Of a DNA stretch of 64,000 nt, positions 22,051 through 37,000 are shown piece after piece. The DNA lies in contig OX377201.1 of the NCBI GenBank assembly GCA_947396885.1, forward strand, positions 30,853,923-30,917,922. Direction: 5' to 3'. The notes below the pieces were generated by a model. That model made no database searches. It was not told the DNA's origin and saw only the letters and a program-made list of their open reading frames with translations. Position numbers and translations under genes: made by a program. Position 1 is the first letter of the stretch. The number at the start of each line of letters is the position of its first letter. The DNA is from Heligmosomoides polygyrus polygyrus. Lineage: Eukaryota; Nematoda; Chromadorea; Rhabditida; Heligmosomidae.

Positions 22051-25000
22051 ATGACAGAAAAGCAGCCGTTGCTGAACGGCCTCCAGGACGCTGAGAAGGG
22101 CAAGCACTACGGAGAGATAGCGGTGGTGCACGGGCCCAGCTCCACTGTCAGGCACTATCACAACTCTAAAGTCGGCTACTGTGAGAGAAAGCGAAGAGCC
22201 CGAGCGAAAGCAAAGGTAGGGGTGATTAAATTCGCAGTGCTTCTGACGCAAGGTGACATTCTCCTGCCTGTTGAAATCCAACACTAGCTGAGTTTTGCCT
22301 CTCTTTCTTTTACCGAGCACCTAAATGCATTCACTCTCACTAAATCTTGCTCTCTCACGATTTGTCTCACCTATCACAAGCCTCCCATCATCCTTGCAAC
22401 ATTTTCAGTATTATAAAGAGCTGGAGGATCTTCAGGAGATTTTCGAGTATGATAACCGAGTCCTCGATGGCGACGATGCTGCTCTTGAGGTGAGATGCCA
22501 ACTTGAAAAAGTTCTGCTCGATGGATTTTTCCAGATAGGCAATCTCGCAGAATTTTTTAAAATAACAATACGTTCTATGCATCATAGCAATCGATAAAAA
22601 ACCTGAGTTGCCTACGCATTATCTAATAAAACGCCTAGGGTAGGCCCGAAATTTTAGGTCAGGAAATTTTCAAATTGCTGATGGTAAGCATTATGAGCAC
22701 ACGGTGTTGCTGCCACGAAAGGTGTCATCAGAATGAAGCACTTTGATGACGGTGTGAGAAAACTATTTGTCGCCTTCATATGACATTCTACCAGTTGATT
22801 CGGATAGCAATTCTGAGAGGTCTTTGTGGGATTACCCTACGTGAGAGCAACTTATTGAATCGAGATACTCTCACAGGATAGGTAGTGAACAAAAACACCT
22901 GTTAACACCACTAGATAAGTAACCTGGGATGCTGAATAAGTGTGATGGCTTATGCACACTTGCCCTGGCGAACATGCGTGATCCACTCTAACTATTCACC
23001 CTGTATAGGTTTGCATTACTAGTAGAAACCGCAAGACCAGGAGAACATTCCAAAAGCAATTTATATGCAGAAAATAACCAAATTTCTCTACATGACGATG
23101 ACACTGTTTCTAAAGCGGTGTACTATCTGAAAGGCAAAATGGAACTGCCGATAGAGAGATTGCTCACAGTTTTTTCAAAGCGTTCATTTCAGCGTGAACT
23201 TGGCCCAGATCGGATTCTGGCCAGAATTTCGTTTGCCTTCAACAGCGTTCTGCTCATTGTAAATCTGTTCGCCTCTGTCGTCACTGGTTCTTTGTCAATA
23301 GTGAGGCGAGTGCTTCTGAAGCTTTTATGAAATACATGTCACAGCAGCGCTCCACAGAAAATCTGAATACAGTGGTAGACCTGATAAAAGCACGGTGAAC
23401 CGTTGATAATTGACATCTTCAGTACGTTCATCGACTCGTTCATGGATATCACGACCAGTCTTATTCTTGGACTGTGCCTCTGGTTGATACATCACACCAA
23501 CAAGCACAAGTATCCCCGTGGAAGAGGAAGGTAGGAATATTTAGTTATTTATTGAACAAAGACAGCAGTCTTATTCGAAAAGGAGGGAGAAAAAAGAATA
23601 CTGAACACGTACTGCACGACCAGCATCGACTATTATGGTTAGGCCTTTTTATATATTCGAACAGGTCAGTTAGACATGGCTACGAAATACACTATTAGGT
23701 TGTCCTGAAAGTTTTCAACGTTTTGAGTGCTTCAGTTTGAACTACCATAACTTTCTCAATTCTTATCGGATTTAGTCGGAATAAGCATCGTTCGAATAAG
23801 CATACATTTGCCAACGGGACACCAGTGGACTTATTCCATCAGAGAAAAAAAATAGTTGCTCGAGGTTCGACAAATTCCACGAAAGCTGTTTTGGCTTGGT
23901 CGTGATTGGTCAAGGTTTTACCAGAGAGAAAGTTATGAAAGTATTTGGAAAGGTAGTAGTCGGATGGTGAGAGGTCTGGAGAATATGGCGGGTGAGGCAG
24001 AACTTCCACCCTTAGATCGTTCAATTTTCGAACAGTGATTTGTGAAGCGTGTGGGCGGGCGTTATCGTGCAAAAGAATTAGGCCTCTTCTGCTGACCAAT
24101 GCTAGCCGAAGTTGACGCAATTTTCGATGCATTTCGTCGACTTCCTTACAGTAGGACTCTGCTGTAATGGTCTGGTCTGGAGTCAAAAAGTTGTAATGGA
24201 TCACACCAGCCGCCGACCACCACACAGTGACCATTACCTTTTTTGGTGGAGGTTCACATTTGGAAAATGCTTAAGGGGTTCGTCGGCGCCCAACCACTGT
24301 CTGGAACGTTTCCTGTTATCACGCAGAATCCACTTTTCATCACAAGTGATGATTCGATCCAAAACGGGTCAGTTTTGTTGCGTAAAAATAGAGGAGAACA
24401 AAATTCGAAACGTGACGATTTTTGCCGCTCACTCTACTTGTGGGACACCCACTTTTCGAGCTTTTTCACCTTACCAAGGCGTTCCAAAGCATCTGCAACG
24501 GAAGCTTTACTAACGTCTAGCTCTTCCGCGATCCCGAGAACTGTCTGGAACGGTTCAGCTTCCACCAATTTCTTCAACTCGTCGTCCAGTATTGGTCTAG
24601 GTCGACCGCTGCAGAGCCATCTTCGAGGCTGAAATCACCGGTCCGAAATTTACTGGACCACTGCCGCCCAGTGCTTTCTCCAACACTATCAGGCCCCCAC
24701 ACTTCATTGATTTGTCGTCCTGTCTCCGCTGCGGATTGGCCCAGTTCGAAGTTAAAACAAAATATCGTTCAGAATTGCTCGTTCGACATACTTCAATAAG
24801 CCCTTCAAGAACAGAAATGTAAAACAACGTTGAAACATAAATTATTTAACCAGATAGAGCGAAAAATTCTGTACAGAAAGTAGCATTAATGCGCAATTTT
24901 TGTAGAATAAAGTTGAATTTTTACTTAAAAATAAAAGACGAATGGAAAATATTTAGTAACACAAAAGGCTGAGAACTTTTCGGTCAACCTAATCGTGTTC

Positions 25001-28000
25001 AATTTCACGCGGCACATACGAGTACTTGAATAATTATGCCTTCTTGAAAACTTCTATGCACTCGGATGGGGTATATGTCGCGAAGATGCACAGCGTTGGG
25101 ATGTGGGAACGCTCCAGTCAATCATAATCAAACACAGCATCGACCCTGCGCTTCCTCCCTGAATGGGACATTCATTCGATGCGGCATGATTTCTGACGGG
25201 TTCCTAAAAACCATAGCTGTGGATCTTCGTGACATGTACCTTAAATGGATTAAAATACCGAAGCTTTTTGAACATCCAAATTCGAATATATTCCGTAGGC
25301 TCGATTTTATATTCGATTCTAATCGTAAATACGTCAGAAACGTCGATTTCTTAAGCAATCGGATTTGACAACATTTAAAAAACACGCAGTGTTTCGGATC
25401 TTTGAATTCAAATGCTCAAATTTGAATGACAATCATTTAGATACCTGATTGATATTTGAATAAGTCATCCGGACATGAGTACTATACAAAATACGGTATA
25501 TGTCGCGTAGGTGAGCAGCATTGGTAGGTGGGAACGTCTAAACCAATCAGATAGCATTGAACAGGCATGCCATTCAGAGAGAACATGTACAGTTGACACC
25601 CTGATGAGCTGGCATGTGTTCGGTCTGTGCTCTGTTTGGTTATCATTGGCTGGCGCGCTCCCACCTATCAATGCTGCCCACCTACGCGACATGTACCCAA
25701 TATACAAACGGGAATACCATGACGAGATAATGGGACGCATGTGGTTGTAGTTGAATTCGTTCAGACATCCACACGGAATATCTTCAAGGAAACCAACGTG
25801 ATTCGATTGACAGCCCAGTATAGGCCCTCATTCATAACTACATTCATAACTACTCTTGATAGTCCTACACGGTGACATATGATGAGGATGGTAGTTCTCT
25901 CCTCTGTCCCTCAACAGCTATTCATAACGATTTCAGTAAAAATTCAAGGGTTTCGCTCAATTTTTGATGTAAAACGTGTGAAGCCGCGAACCCTGAAGTC
26001 ACCTTCTATGTGTGTAATTTCCTTCGCCTCTGTTTTTACAAACATAGTGATATTTTACCGAAGGACCTGCAAGGCGATCATTTCTTAATAATATGTATGT
26101 ACGTGTGAGAGACTATCATGCAGTTTAGAAACCCTCCCAGTAATTTTACCGAATTTCATTCATGACTAATACGCAGTTTTTGTGATTGTACGGTTCGAAT
26201 CGCCGGAATGTTTCCTCGGGAGTAAGGATGCCTTGCTTTGCGTCAGGCCGGTAGGTGTGTTTCCAGTCACTGAAATCTTTGAGAATTTTCTTGATTGATT
26301 TCTTCATTAATTTTGTCTCTGTTTTGTTTGTTTTTTGCATTTTTATTGTTCTTTGTTTTTATGCTCGGAAAAACTGGAGTTCGGCTGTAAATATTTAGCA
26401 GGAACTATTGGATTTCATCTTAATTATCAACACCCTCTAACGCATGCGACAACATTTTGCAGCACACTACGTACTCTACTGGTGCTCCCACCAATACATC
26501 CCAATTTTTGCTGAACAAGTTCATATTCAGTGGTGACTACTTCCTGCACAGTCGAAAATCAGGGTGATAGAGATCAGAAGACTATGCTTCACAGGTGGAG
26601 GAGCATTCCGTGAAGGTTTTCTTGTTGGAAAGCATGGACAAGGTGATACTCGGAACTTTTGGAACAAGGCGCTTCCAATGGAGTGGGGTTAGCACGGAAC
26701 TGTATGGTGGTCACGCTTTAGTAGGATGACTAGTGCATGCCCTACACAACTAAACGTCTCCTTAGACATAATAAGAGGGTTTCACAAACAGGGAGCATGT
26801 GCACTATCGAGAAGCGCTTTCAATGCTACCGTCGCTCCCGTCTGACACTGTAACGCGAATCGTGTAGCTTGAACGGTTCACGAGATTTAAGTAAAGGTAT
26901 GTGCGGGTAGCACCGAAATATTCATGGAACCCTCACCCTTTTCGCATCGCATTGTTCCTCTGTTCTCTGCTTCATGGTAACCATCGAGCTTTCTCTCCTC
27001 TCTTCTGTCAGTGAGTGTGCCCTTGGAGCGAGCTTCTCAGATCTTTTACCACCTTAGAGAATTCAACTCGACTTCGCTTTGGTGCTTTGAATAAATTCAT
27101 TATTTTAGGCTCGAGCTACTGGGCGTAATTTTATGTTCAATAGTAATGGGAATAGCAAATATGTTTCTCATTATGCAGTCACTCTCAGCCATCATTACAG
27201 GAAAGGTAAGACGTTACCAATTGATAGATTCAGCGAGTTATTCTCTTCGAGTGTAATAGATCTTTTTCGTCAGTAATTATTATATAAAGCACCACGGATA
27301 GAAATTATCCAAAATGCGAGATAAAACTATAGATGGTCATGTTTCGATCAGTCCATATAAAGGATAAAGGATAAAGGACGGCGTTACTCAATCCCTTTTG
27401 GGATGCGCCAGCGCATTCTACTTCTACGGGTTGTCGTGGAGGCGATATGAATGCGTATTTGGCCATACAATGACTTGCGGTGGCCAGCCGATGAACTAGT
27501 CAGCGCTTTACCCTTCCCAGACAAGTCTGGTACCAATTCACCGACCCCGGAGGGATGGAAGGCTTGGTTGGCCTGGGCGGGAAATCCGAACCAGGAACCT
27601 GGTATCGGGTGCACGCGACAGTCGCGCCTCCTCCGACTGCGCTACACGCGCCCACTATCAGTCCATATAGGCAGGGTAAACCACAGTATCAATATGAACG
27701 GGTAGAACAAAAAAGCGAAAAGCGAAAAGTTAGGGATGGAATGGAGGATTATTTCCTGAACATCAGAAATGTGTAAGCGGTGTTACCGTCGCCATACTTC
27801 AATTCCTACTTTTTAGTCCTTCATTCCGCATCTCCGCTTCCGTGTCTCGCGAACAAATTGCACTATCCTGATCGCTAGGGATAACTTCGTCACTAAAATT
27901 TAAATCCTGAAAGAAGCGTGAAGGCACTGATGAGACCGGAGCCTTGATTACATACTAAGTGGAAGAGGCTTCATTATCCCTAAATTTCAATGATAAAACA

Positions 28001-31000
28001 CAAAAACCAAATTTGGCAATCCAGAAGTTTGGCATTTTCCTTTAATTAGAATGATAGCGTGCCAGCTCTACAGCTGAGGTTGCAATTAGGAAAAGTCTGC
28101 GACCCAAAAGCGGAATTTCAAAAAGCTCTGAAATACTCCATGGAATTCTCATATTTCTCACTGTGCTCTTTAGATCGCTCCAGAAGTTAATCTCTTGATA
28201 ATATTGATAATGCTGATCGGAGCTTCGCTGAAGGTGCTCCTCATGGTTGTCTGCTACAAACGAGGTTCCGCGTCTTCAAAAGTGAGTCGCTGAACTGGGT
28301 CATCATTACTATTTCTTATTAGCCATCTGATACGGTGTCGCGATAAACCCAGCGGACTTAGGTTCTGGCGATGGACATGCGAAATGACATCGCCACAACA
28401 CTTGTGGCCATCGTGTGCGCCACAATTGGCGACAAGTTCTGGGCGTACGCCGATCCAATCGGTGCCATCCTGGTCTGGTCAGTCACCCTCCGTTGTAGCG
28501 ACTGACTTCCTTACGCTTTCTCCTAAACTCCTTCCCGAATTGCAGCGGTCTGATTGCGTTCTCGTGGTTCCATCACGCCCTTGAACATGTTCCGATACTG
28601 GTTGGAGTGCGTGGCGAGAGGAATCATCTCAGCCGAATATTGAAGATCGTCATCGAACTCGACGATCGAATACGGTGGGATATGGAATAGACTCCACTCC
28701 ATTTGATTAGTGACTATGAATTGATAGGAGGCAGTATATGCGAGACTTCTTGGTTCTGTTTATGAACAGATATCTCTAGCACTGAAAGAAAGCAAAACGT
28801 AAACTTCATAATTTGTCGTTCAGTAGCAGAGCTTGCGCTCAGTTTGCTCTTCTCTACAAAATTTATTTCGGAAGAAGTATTAAACAGAGGGATCTTTTTC
28901 TGTAGGGTTTCTTCCACCAGAGGAAGGGCCAAGGAGCGCCAGGCTAAACTTGCCAAACTCAGCTGATGGCGCTTCGTTTTCCCAACAGCACTCTATCAAT
29001 ACAATACCGGCCTTATCTTTTGGTCTTTGGGCGGAAAAAGCGAAAAAAACCGCCTTTTCCGCCGCTTTTCTGTAGCGCTCTTCAAATTGAGCGCATTGCA
29101 AATTGAATGACATATTCGTGATCAGCACCGAGCTCTCTTCCCGATGAGCTGAAAATCGCATAGCGAGCGTCTGAAATGTAGTTCAGTGACCTAATTTCTA
29201 CCTGGCGCGGCTGACCCCTGTGCTCGCGGGAGATAATTACACCCACAGCTCCCAAGTGGCTAATGAAGGAAGAGATTCGGCCCTTTAAAGCCTAGTTTCT
29301 GCATTATATACATAGTCACACATAGTTCTCTGGATTCCCTAGTATTTCACGATCACAATGATCTACTTCCTTAAAGGATCCGACAATTTAAGTGTTGCTA
29401 TTTTTAGAAAATGCCTCCGCTTTGGAGGACTCTAATTTCGTCATATCAAGATTGTATGTGATTATACTCGTTTGTCACGTTGGAGGCGAGAGTGAAAATC
29501 AAGCTGCGAAGTTGGAACCTTCAAGGTTGAAATCGTTAGCGATTGTACGCTGCCAAAGTTGCCCATATGACACTTCTTTTCTAGTTAGCCGTACACTTTT
29601 CGTATCATTAAAGTGGGCACAAAATGGTTTCCTTGAAGACAGGAACGTAGATATCTGGAGGCCTATGAAAACACCTTATAGTCTTCTACAGGTGGGATTT
29701 CGACTGGCCCGGAGGACATTTTGGTCACCCAGTTACAGAGCAAACTCACCTCAAATGCTAACTGAGTGTCATTTTAAAAAATGTCCAAAAACTGAAAAAT
29801 TGTCTACGAGGCCATTCCCTAGTTAATTCTGACTCGAAGGATAGTTCGATTTCAAATTTACGTTCATTTGTACCGGTTTTTCACGAGTCAAATGTACCAT
29901 AGCCCTGCTCGGGACCCAGATTAGTTCCGGAGCCAGTCCACTCTCCTGCCTCTGTGACCCCTCGCGCCATCTGAGAGCGCCGTAAATCGCCTAACTACAG
30001 TTTTCACACTTCCGGTGCCGCGGCGCCATATTGATCCTTCCAAACGAGGGTGGAGTAGAATAGTACACCAAACAAGGTTTGGACAACTACGATCTCTCCC
30101 TTATACTTATACGCTTGTGTTTTTCATTTCGCATTTACGCTTTAACAATGTTTAGATGCGTGGCGCATCCCAGAAAGACTGCTCGAACTCGATTCACTTT
30201 CACAACGCTCAGTCTACAAGGTGTCCCTCCCCCTCTATTGAAAAGTTCGATTCTGTATGCATTGTTCACAGCGCACTCCAAAGGCTCGCTGGACAGCCTT
30301 GGAGCAACTCCTGACTAGGTGGCTGCAAATTTCTGACAAAACTCCCCAAACGCTCAGTCTACAAGCTGTCCCTCTCCCTCGATTGAAAGATTCGATTCTG
30401 TATGCATTGTTCACGGCGCACTCCAAAGGCCAGCTGGACAGCCTTAAAGCAACTCCTGAGTAAGGCGGTAGGAAACTTCTGGTAGAACTCCCCAAACGCT
30501 CAGTCCACAAGCTGTCCCTCCCCCTCGATTGAAAGGTTCGATTCTGTTTGCATTGTTTACGGCGCACTCCAAAGGCTCGCTGGACAGCCTTGGAGCAACT
30601 CCTGACTAGGGTGGCTGCAAATTTCTGACAAAACTCCCCACTGAAACCATGCAAATCAAGGGTGAGCAGACCAAATGGTTCACAGCTCCACACAGCTGGA
30701 CCAAACCTCGGCCTTTTAACGAATACTAATCAATGTTAGAAGCTTTATGGAAAGCAATTTCATTTTGTGACGTTGCCCCTAGTTCTCAACAATTATTTCG
30801 TGATAAGTCAATTCTTCGCATATGACCGACAAACTCATGAAACGCAGTTGCCGGCATATACGGAGAGTTTTTGAAATCTTTGAAAAGCCTTTGGAGTGCG
30901 CCGTGAACAATGCATACAGAATGGAACCTTTCAATCGAGGGGGGGGGAGGGACAGCTTGTAGACTGAGCGGTTAGGGAGTTCTACCAGAAGTCTCCTACC

Positions 31001-34000
31001 GCCTTACTCAGAAGTTGCTTTAAGGCTGCCCAGCTGGCCTTTGGAGTGCGCCGTGCACAATGCATACAGAATCGAATCTTTCAATCGAGGGAGAGGGACA
31101 GCTTGTAGACTGAGCGTTGTGAAAGTGAAGCGAGTTCGAGCAGTCTTTCTGGGATGCGCCACGCATCTAAACATTGCTAAAGCATAAATGCGAAATGAAA
31201 AACACAAACGTATAAGTATAAGGGAGAGATCGTAGTTGTCCAAACCTTGTTTGGTGTACTATTCTACTCCACCCTCGTTTGGAAGGATCAATATGGCGCC
31301 GCGGCACCGGAAGTGTGAAAACTGTAGTTAGGCGATTTACGGCGCTCTCAGATGGCGGGAGGGGTCACAGAGGCAGGAGAGTGGACTGGCTCCGGAACTA
31401 ATCTGGGTCCCGACCAGGGCTATGGTACATTTGACTCGTGAAAAACCGGTACAAATGAACGTAAATTTGAAATCGAACTATCCTTCGAGTCAGAATTAAC
31501 TAGGGAATGGCCTCGTAGACAATTTTTCAGTTTTTGGACATTTTTTAAAATGACACTCAGTTAGCATTTGAGGTGAGTTTGCTCTGTAACTGGGTGACCA
31601 AAATGTCCTCCGGGCCAGTCGAAATCCCACCTGTAGAAGACTATAAGGTGTTTTCATAGGCCCCCAGATATCTACGTTCCTGTCTTCAAGGAAACCATTT
31701 TGTGTCCACTTTAATGATACGAAAAGTGTACGGCTAACTACGAAGAAGTGTCATATGGGCAACTTTGGCAGCGTACAATCGCTAACGATTTCAACCTTGA
31801 AGGTTCCAACTTCGCAGCTTGATTTTCACTCTCGCCTCCAACGTGACAAACGAGTATAAGCACATACAATCTTGATATGACGAAATTAGAGTCCTCCAAA
31901 GCGGAGGCATTTTCTGAAAATAACAACACTTAAATTATCGGATCCTTTAAGGAAGTAGATCATTGTGATCGTGAAATACTAGGGAATCCAGAGAACTATG
32001 TGTGACTATGTATATAATGCAGAAACTAGGCTTTAAAGGGCCGAATCTCTTCCTTCATTAGCCACTTGGGAGCTGTGGGTGTAATTATCTCCCGCGAGCA
32101 CAGGGGTCAGCCGCGCCGGGCAGAAATTAGGTCACTGAACTACATTTCAGACGCTCGCTATGCGATTTTCAGCTCATCGGGAAGAGAGCTCGGTGCTGAT
32201 CACGAATATGTCATTCAATTTGCAATGCGCTCAATTTGAAGAGCGCTACAGAAAAGCGGCGGAAAAGGCGGTTTTTTTCGCTTTTTCCGCCCAAAGACCA
32301 AAAGATAAGGCCGGTATTGTAGTATGCCTGAGGAAGATTCGAGAACGCTCTGTGACGTCACCACACAAGATCAATACTACGAGAGCTTTAACAAATTTAA
32401 CGGGCAGTAGTGTAAAGTGTTGCAAGAATTTTCAATCAACCCAATACCTAATCATGCTGGTAGTAGCGATATCTTACTATTGGTACTCTATGCTTGTATT
32501 TAGAAAAATTCCGTATACTTTTCTGCTTCTCTGGCGCCAAGAATTTGATTTGTTTTCTTTAGCTATTTCAGCTTGTAGTGTATGTTGCCGAAGCTGCATG
32601 CTTTTACTGTGATGTTTGGTTAGACCCAACGCTCCTGTGCTAAACGGATCGAACCCGCACCTCGATGGTCTTAGATGTTGCTAGTTCATTTTTTCTATTC
32701 ATCTTTATATTCATTGCTGTTTTTATCAATGTTTCGAAAGATCGACCATTGGTTTTATTTTTAAACTTCTGTTTTGTGTTCTTGCTGTTTATAATAATAT
32801 ACTCCACATTACAAAAAAGGGTCTTGCTAAGAAACCTTATTGCGTAAGAAAGGACTGATTGGTTCACCCAGTATGTGCTCAACAATATGACGTCTCGACA
32901 GTCAAGGATGCCATTTGCGACCTCTGTTGAAAAAGAGCGAATATTTATCTGTGCCTTAGGATGTCGTAAAGCTGTTAGGTTAAGACTAGCATGTTGTCAT
33001 TGTTATTGTTTATTACGATTGCATAGGACAATACGTCAGAAAACAAACACAGAAACAACCACAAAAAAGGACACAGCAGAGAGGATATCTCGCGTCTAGA
33101 GAAACAGGTGGCAGAGAGAATTGGAGAACTGGATCCACGTCGAGCAAACAGCAAGATCAGTGTAAAAAAAGGTTAATATGCTCCTTTCAAACTAATTACA
33201 TGGCAACCGGATGAGACAAAATTGGAGTCCAACGAGAACACTCCAACTCGGTCGAAGCTACTCTATCCGTTGAAATACACTGCTAGAGAAGTCAGCGGAG
33301 TTGTTTTGACCGCAAGTCAAAAGATGCTATCGCTGGTGATTTTCTCACAATTTTAATGCTTCGTATCCACCGATCTCTGTGTGGCGAAGGAGTCGTAGCT
33401 TAGTTATTTTTGGATAGAACAGTCTTATCCCCTCATTTTGATCCAACATCTGGTGTCGTTTAGAAGTTTAGAATGAAAGGTTCTTAAAGGTGGAAATCAG
33501 GGAAATTAATCTCAAATCCGGATGCGCAGTGCATTCTACTTCTACGGCCAATCCTGGAGGAGGCAACGTAAAAGCGTATAATAACTACCGGACCCATCGT
33601 CAGCAAGTCAGTATTGCATTTTGCCACTTGTCATGATGATTGGAGGGTCTTACCGGACTAGGATTGATTTGAACGTTTACTCGATTCGGGATGTGAGAGA
33701 TATGCAGAGCGTCTAGAGACACCCGAGGCAGGATTGCTTTTCCACACTGCAGGTTGTGTCAGTATTCTCGATGAAGAACATCACCTCCAAATATTGGCCT
33801 ATGAAAGCCTACGAATATTAAGAAAGAATATTAGAATATTAGAAAGGAAAAAAGGCGCTGTTAGACTCTTCAACGTGCACGCAATCTTTCTTTATGTGTC
33901 ATTCCTTTGCAAAGCACCTGAGCTTGTACTTAACAGTTGTTGACATGTCGAAAAAATCGAACATTCTAAACACTCGTGCCTCTTAATTCATACCTTGAGA

Positions 34001-37000
34001 ATAATTTTTCGACATCCGATGGACAAACACCTTGCTTGACGCCTTGGGTGCGGAATCGAGCTATAGCGACCATGGAGTTTATTTGTGAGTGAAATTCACG
34101 CGGGACACAAACATAGTTTGTGGAGGACACTACAACAAGTGCCAACAAAGAAATTATAGAGAAAGCTGAGCGTAGTGAACCAAACCAAGTATCCTAACAT
34201 TTCAAAGAAAGGAGTGGAGGTTTCGTCTTCCTGCCTTCTGGGGTCCTAGTTTCTCTGACCGCGAATACCCCAAGTTTGAGAAATAAGGAAAATTGTCGGT
34301 CTCATTATTGCATGCGCAAAGCCTTCTCTTCTAGGACTTCTCTGAAGCTGGTTGAATGCATCTTTAACCCACGATAAGCTTCGTTACTTAGATGGCCAGT
34401 GGGGCGATCAACGTTTCTCCTTTCTATAACTTGTTCAATACCACCTAACCGACTCCGGAAGAGCGGAGGGCTTAGTGGGCTTCTGCGAGAGACGAACCTG
34501 CAGCTACGGTATGAACTTGATAACCTAACGTCCAGGATTGTTAACAGTTTTATTCCGTTTTGGTAGTTTTGCCTTCTTTGGAGTTAGGAAAAGTCGGAAA
34601 TAATCACAACGCCACTCACACAGGCATCACTTTGTCCTACTGGGTAATTTTCTTTAGGAAAATAGCGTAAGAATCAATGATGGAAGTTGCATAGGACGAC
34701 TGATCTGTCAGGTTATTGTCGTCGAGAATCACCATTCACCCGTAACTGTTAGTAACATGGGTTAACGAGCTTCAGCCCGATACCACTCAACTTTAAACCT
34801 GAGAAATCTAAGAGAGGCGCTAGTTCTTGGTTTACCAGGTTGAATATTGAACATTTATTGCAATAAATATGAGAAAGTGGTGTTGTAAATATTTCCGACT
34901 TTTGTAGACACCCAAGAAGGCTGTGTTGCAGAAACCTCAGCCGGAATAAAGCCGTTAGCTATCCCATTTATTCGTTTATTTATTGCCAACTCAAAACTAC
35001 ACACTGTAGAGAGATGATTTCACAAGACGACCAGATTCATTTGACTTTAGAAGGAAAGTGAGGAAAAAAGAAAAAGGAAGAAAGGCAATGTGAAGAAAGG
35101 CAGGATTCCTGAAATTAAGCAATAATGTGAAAAAAGAAGCTCTGCTATGCACATATGCACAAGTAAGTATGAGGGTTTTAACTCTTGCTAAAATAGTTGA
35201 AGTACAGTAGGCAGAAAATATACACCGGTGCAGAGCAGTGGCATTCGATGTTACTACCATAGGTGCTAAAATCGCTGTGACCTATGTGGCATGAACTATA
35301 TAAGTATTGATATACGGAAGTAGGTGCGCACCCCAGTAGGTTACCCTGATGGAAGGTCACAAGTCAAGCTTGCTGCATTTTTATTAGAAAAACGGTTGAT
35401 AAGCAAAACAAGACATATAGTGCCTACGGTGCACATAAACAGTTCGAGGAAAGATTGCTCCAAGTTGCGCAATCAGTAAAGCCTGGAGATGTAAGGAGCG
35501 ATAGGACAATGAGAGAGAGACGAGTTATGCTACATAATGACAAGCTCAGAGACAGCTATTTTAGTTCGATGATCGCAGGTTTGTCAGCTAGGCATTGGAA
35601 GGAGTGTCTCCATGTTGTCGGATATTTCCTTAAATCTTCAGTTACAGCACGACAAGAACAGACTGTTCTGCCAAAATAGCGCAGATCTATCCTGTGTCCA
35701 TGTAGTTTCTGATCCTTCTAGAAACTTCCCTAATGGGATAGAACGCGTCCTGCCCTCTTCACACCCACGGCGGGCTTCAATGCACGACTAGTCGGAGCCC
35801 ACCTCAAGTACCACTACAGCAGGCAGCACCTGATAACGGGACGTACGCGACGAATGAGCAGCAGAAGACTCATTATGAGAAAGGATTTCTCATAGCTATA
35901 TTAGGCTTTCTGGTCTCATGCGGAAAGGTGACCTCTCAGTTTTCCAATACCTAGACAATCTCAACACGATCAAAGGCTAATTTCATATATACGTGAGGGC
36001 GAAATCTGCCATTTTTGTCTGAACTCCAAGGATTCCACACTTAGCCTAGACAACCGCGCCTCGTACAAAAGCCGAAGCAATCCACATCTGCAGTAAGAGC
36101 GGTACCTAAAACTCTTTTAAACATTTTCCATCTCACCTATAAGGATACTACTGTGTTGGGACCATGCTGGAGAATAGTACTCTAACAGCGGCCTAACATA
36201 AAGACTAAACAGATTGAAAAGCAGGATGTTATAGAATCTTGCACCTTAAAAGCTCTGAAAATGAGGTTCGAACGCTTTTGTGTATTCCTTACCCTTTCGA
36301 GCATGTAGGTATCAAAAATGAGACTGCTGTCATAAATGATCCCTAAGGATAAGTCACGTATTTCTTCTACGCAGTTCAATATGACAATAATGTAAATAAA
36401 CCACTGGGCATTTCTCACAAAAGAAAATTCATGTCTGAAAGTTTGTTGAAAATGGATCTAGCGTTAAAAAGGCAGAAATCATACATGACAGAATGTCTGT
36501 TTGGGTGGTCATTTGTGCAGAATGTTGTATCTCGCGAACTGGCGGTTCTTATGCCCTAGCACAAAGGTGGCGGCGAGTGGGGGTAGACAGCGAAGGTAAT
36601 GGAGAGAGAAGTGTTGGGACAGATTCATCTGCCGGAAGTGACCGTGGGCTGTATGTCGTACTGGCAACTCGTGAGAACTGCTGAGTTTATGGATGGCCAA
36701 TTCCTATACAATATATGAAGGTTTACTTTCTTCGCTGTTCATTATATGTCCTTTTTCTGCGCTTAAATCAATCGTAGTCCAGCTCCTCTTCAGTATAGTC
36801 GGTCCTGGCGTAGGAGTGAAGGTAGTCTTCTGTTAACGATTGCCTTTCTGTTCTCATGTGTGCCAGCATCTTGTCTTCAAGCTCCTGACTGCCTAGGTAA
36901 CTCTTTGTTATACGAGGCCGAAAGCCACTTCCTGCTTTTCTAGGCTTCGGATCGATGAAAAGTTATGCCATAATTAAACTCGTTCAAAAGCAGCTCGTCG

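Noticed and set aside
22997..23087. Possible extra CDF exon reading RNRKTRRTFQKQF
   Set aside because: There is no GT donor after it and no clear acceptor that keeps the frame, and exon 2 to exon 3 joins without it.
23118..23192. In-frame extension upstream of CDF exon 3
   Set aside because: It is open back to about 22985, but there is a good acceptor (cgttcatttcag) at 23192, and the extension is not needed for the family length. It is kept as an alternative only.
28384..28584. 66-codon plus-strand frame over CDF exon 7
   Set aside because: It is in a different frame from the conserved VLAMDMRND exon and reads through its donor.
29392..29826. 144-codon plus-strand frame in the left foldback arm
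   Set aside because: The equivalent frame in the right arm ends after 63 codons because of small differences, and no domain is visible.
30235..30693. 152-codon minus-strand frame in the foldback arm
   Set aside because: It follows the 145-base tandem units and repeats with them. Its mirror in the other arm is not open in the same way, so it is a consequence of the repeat.
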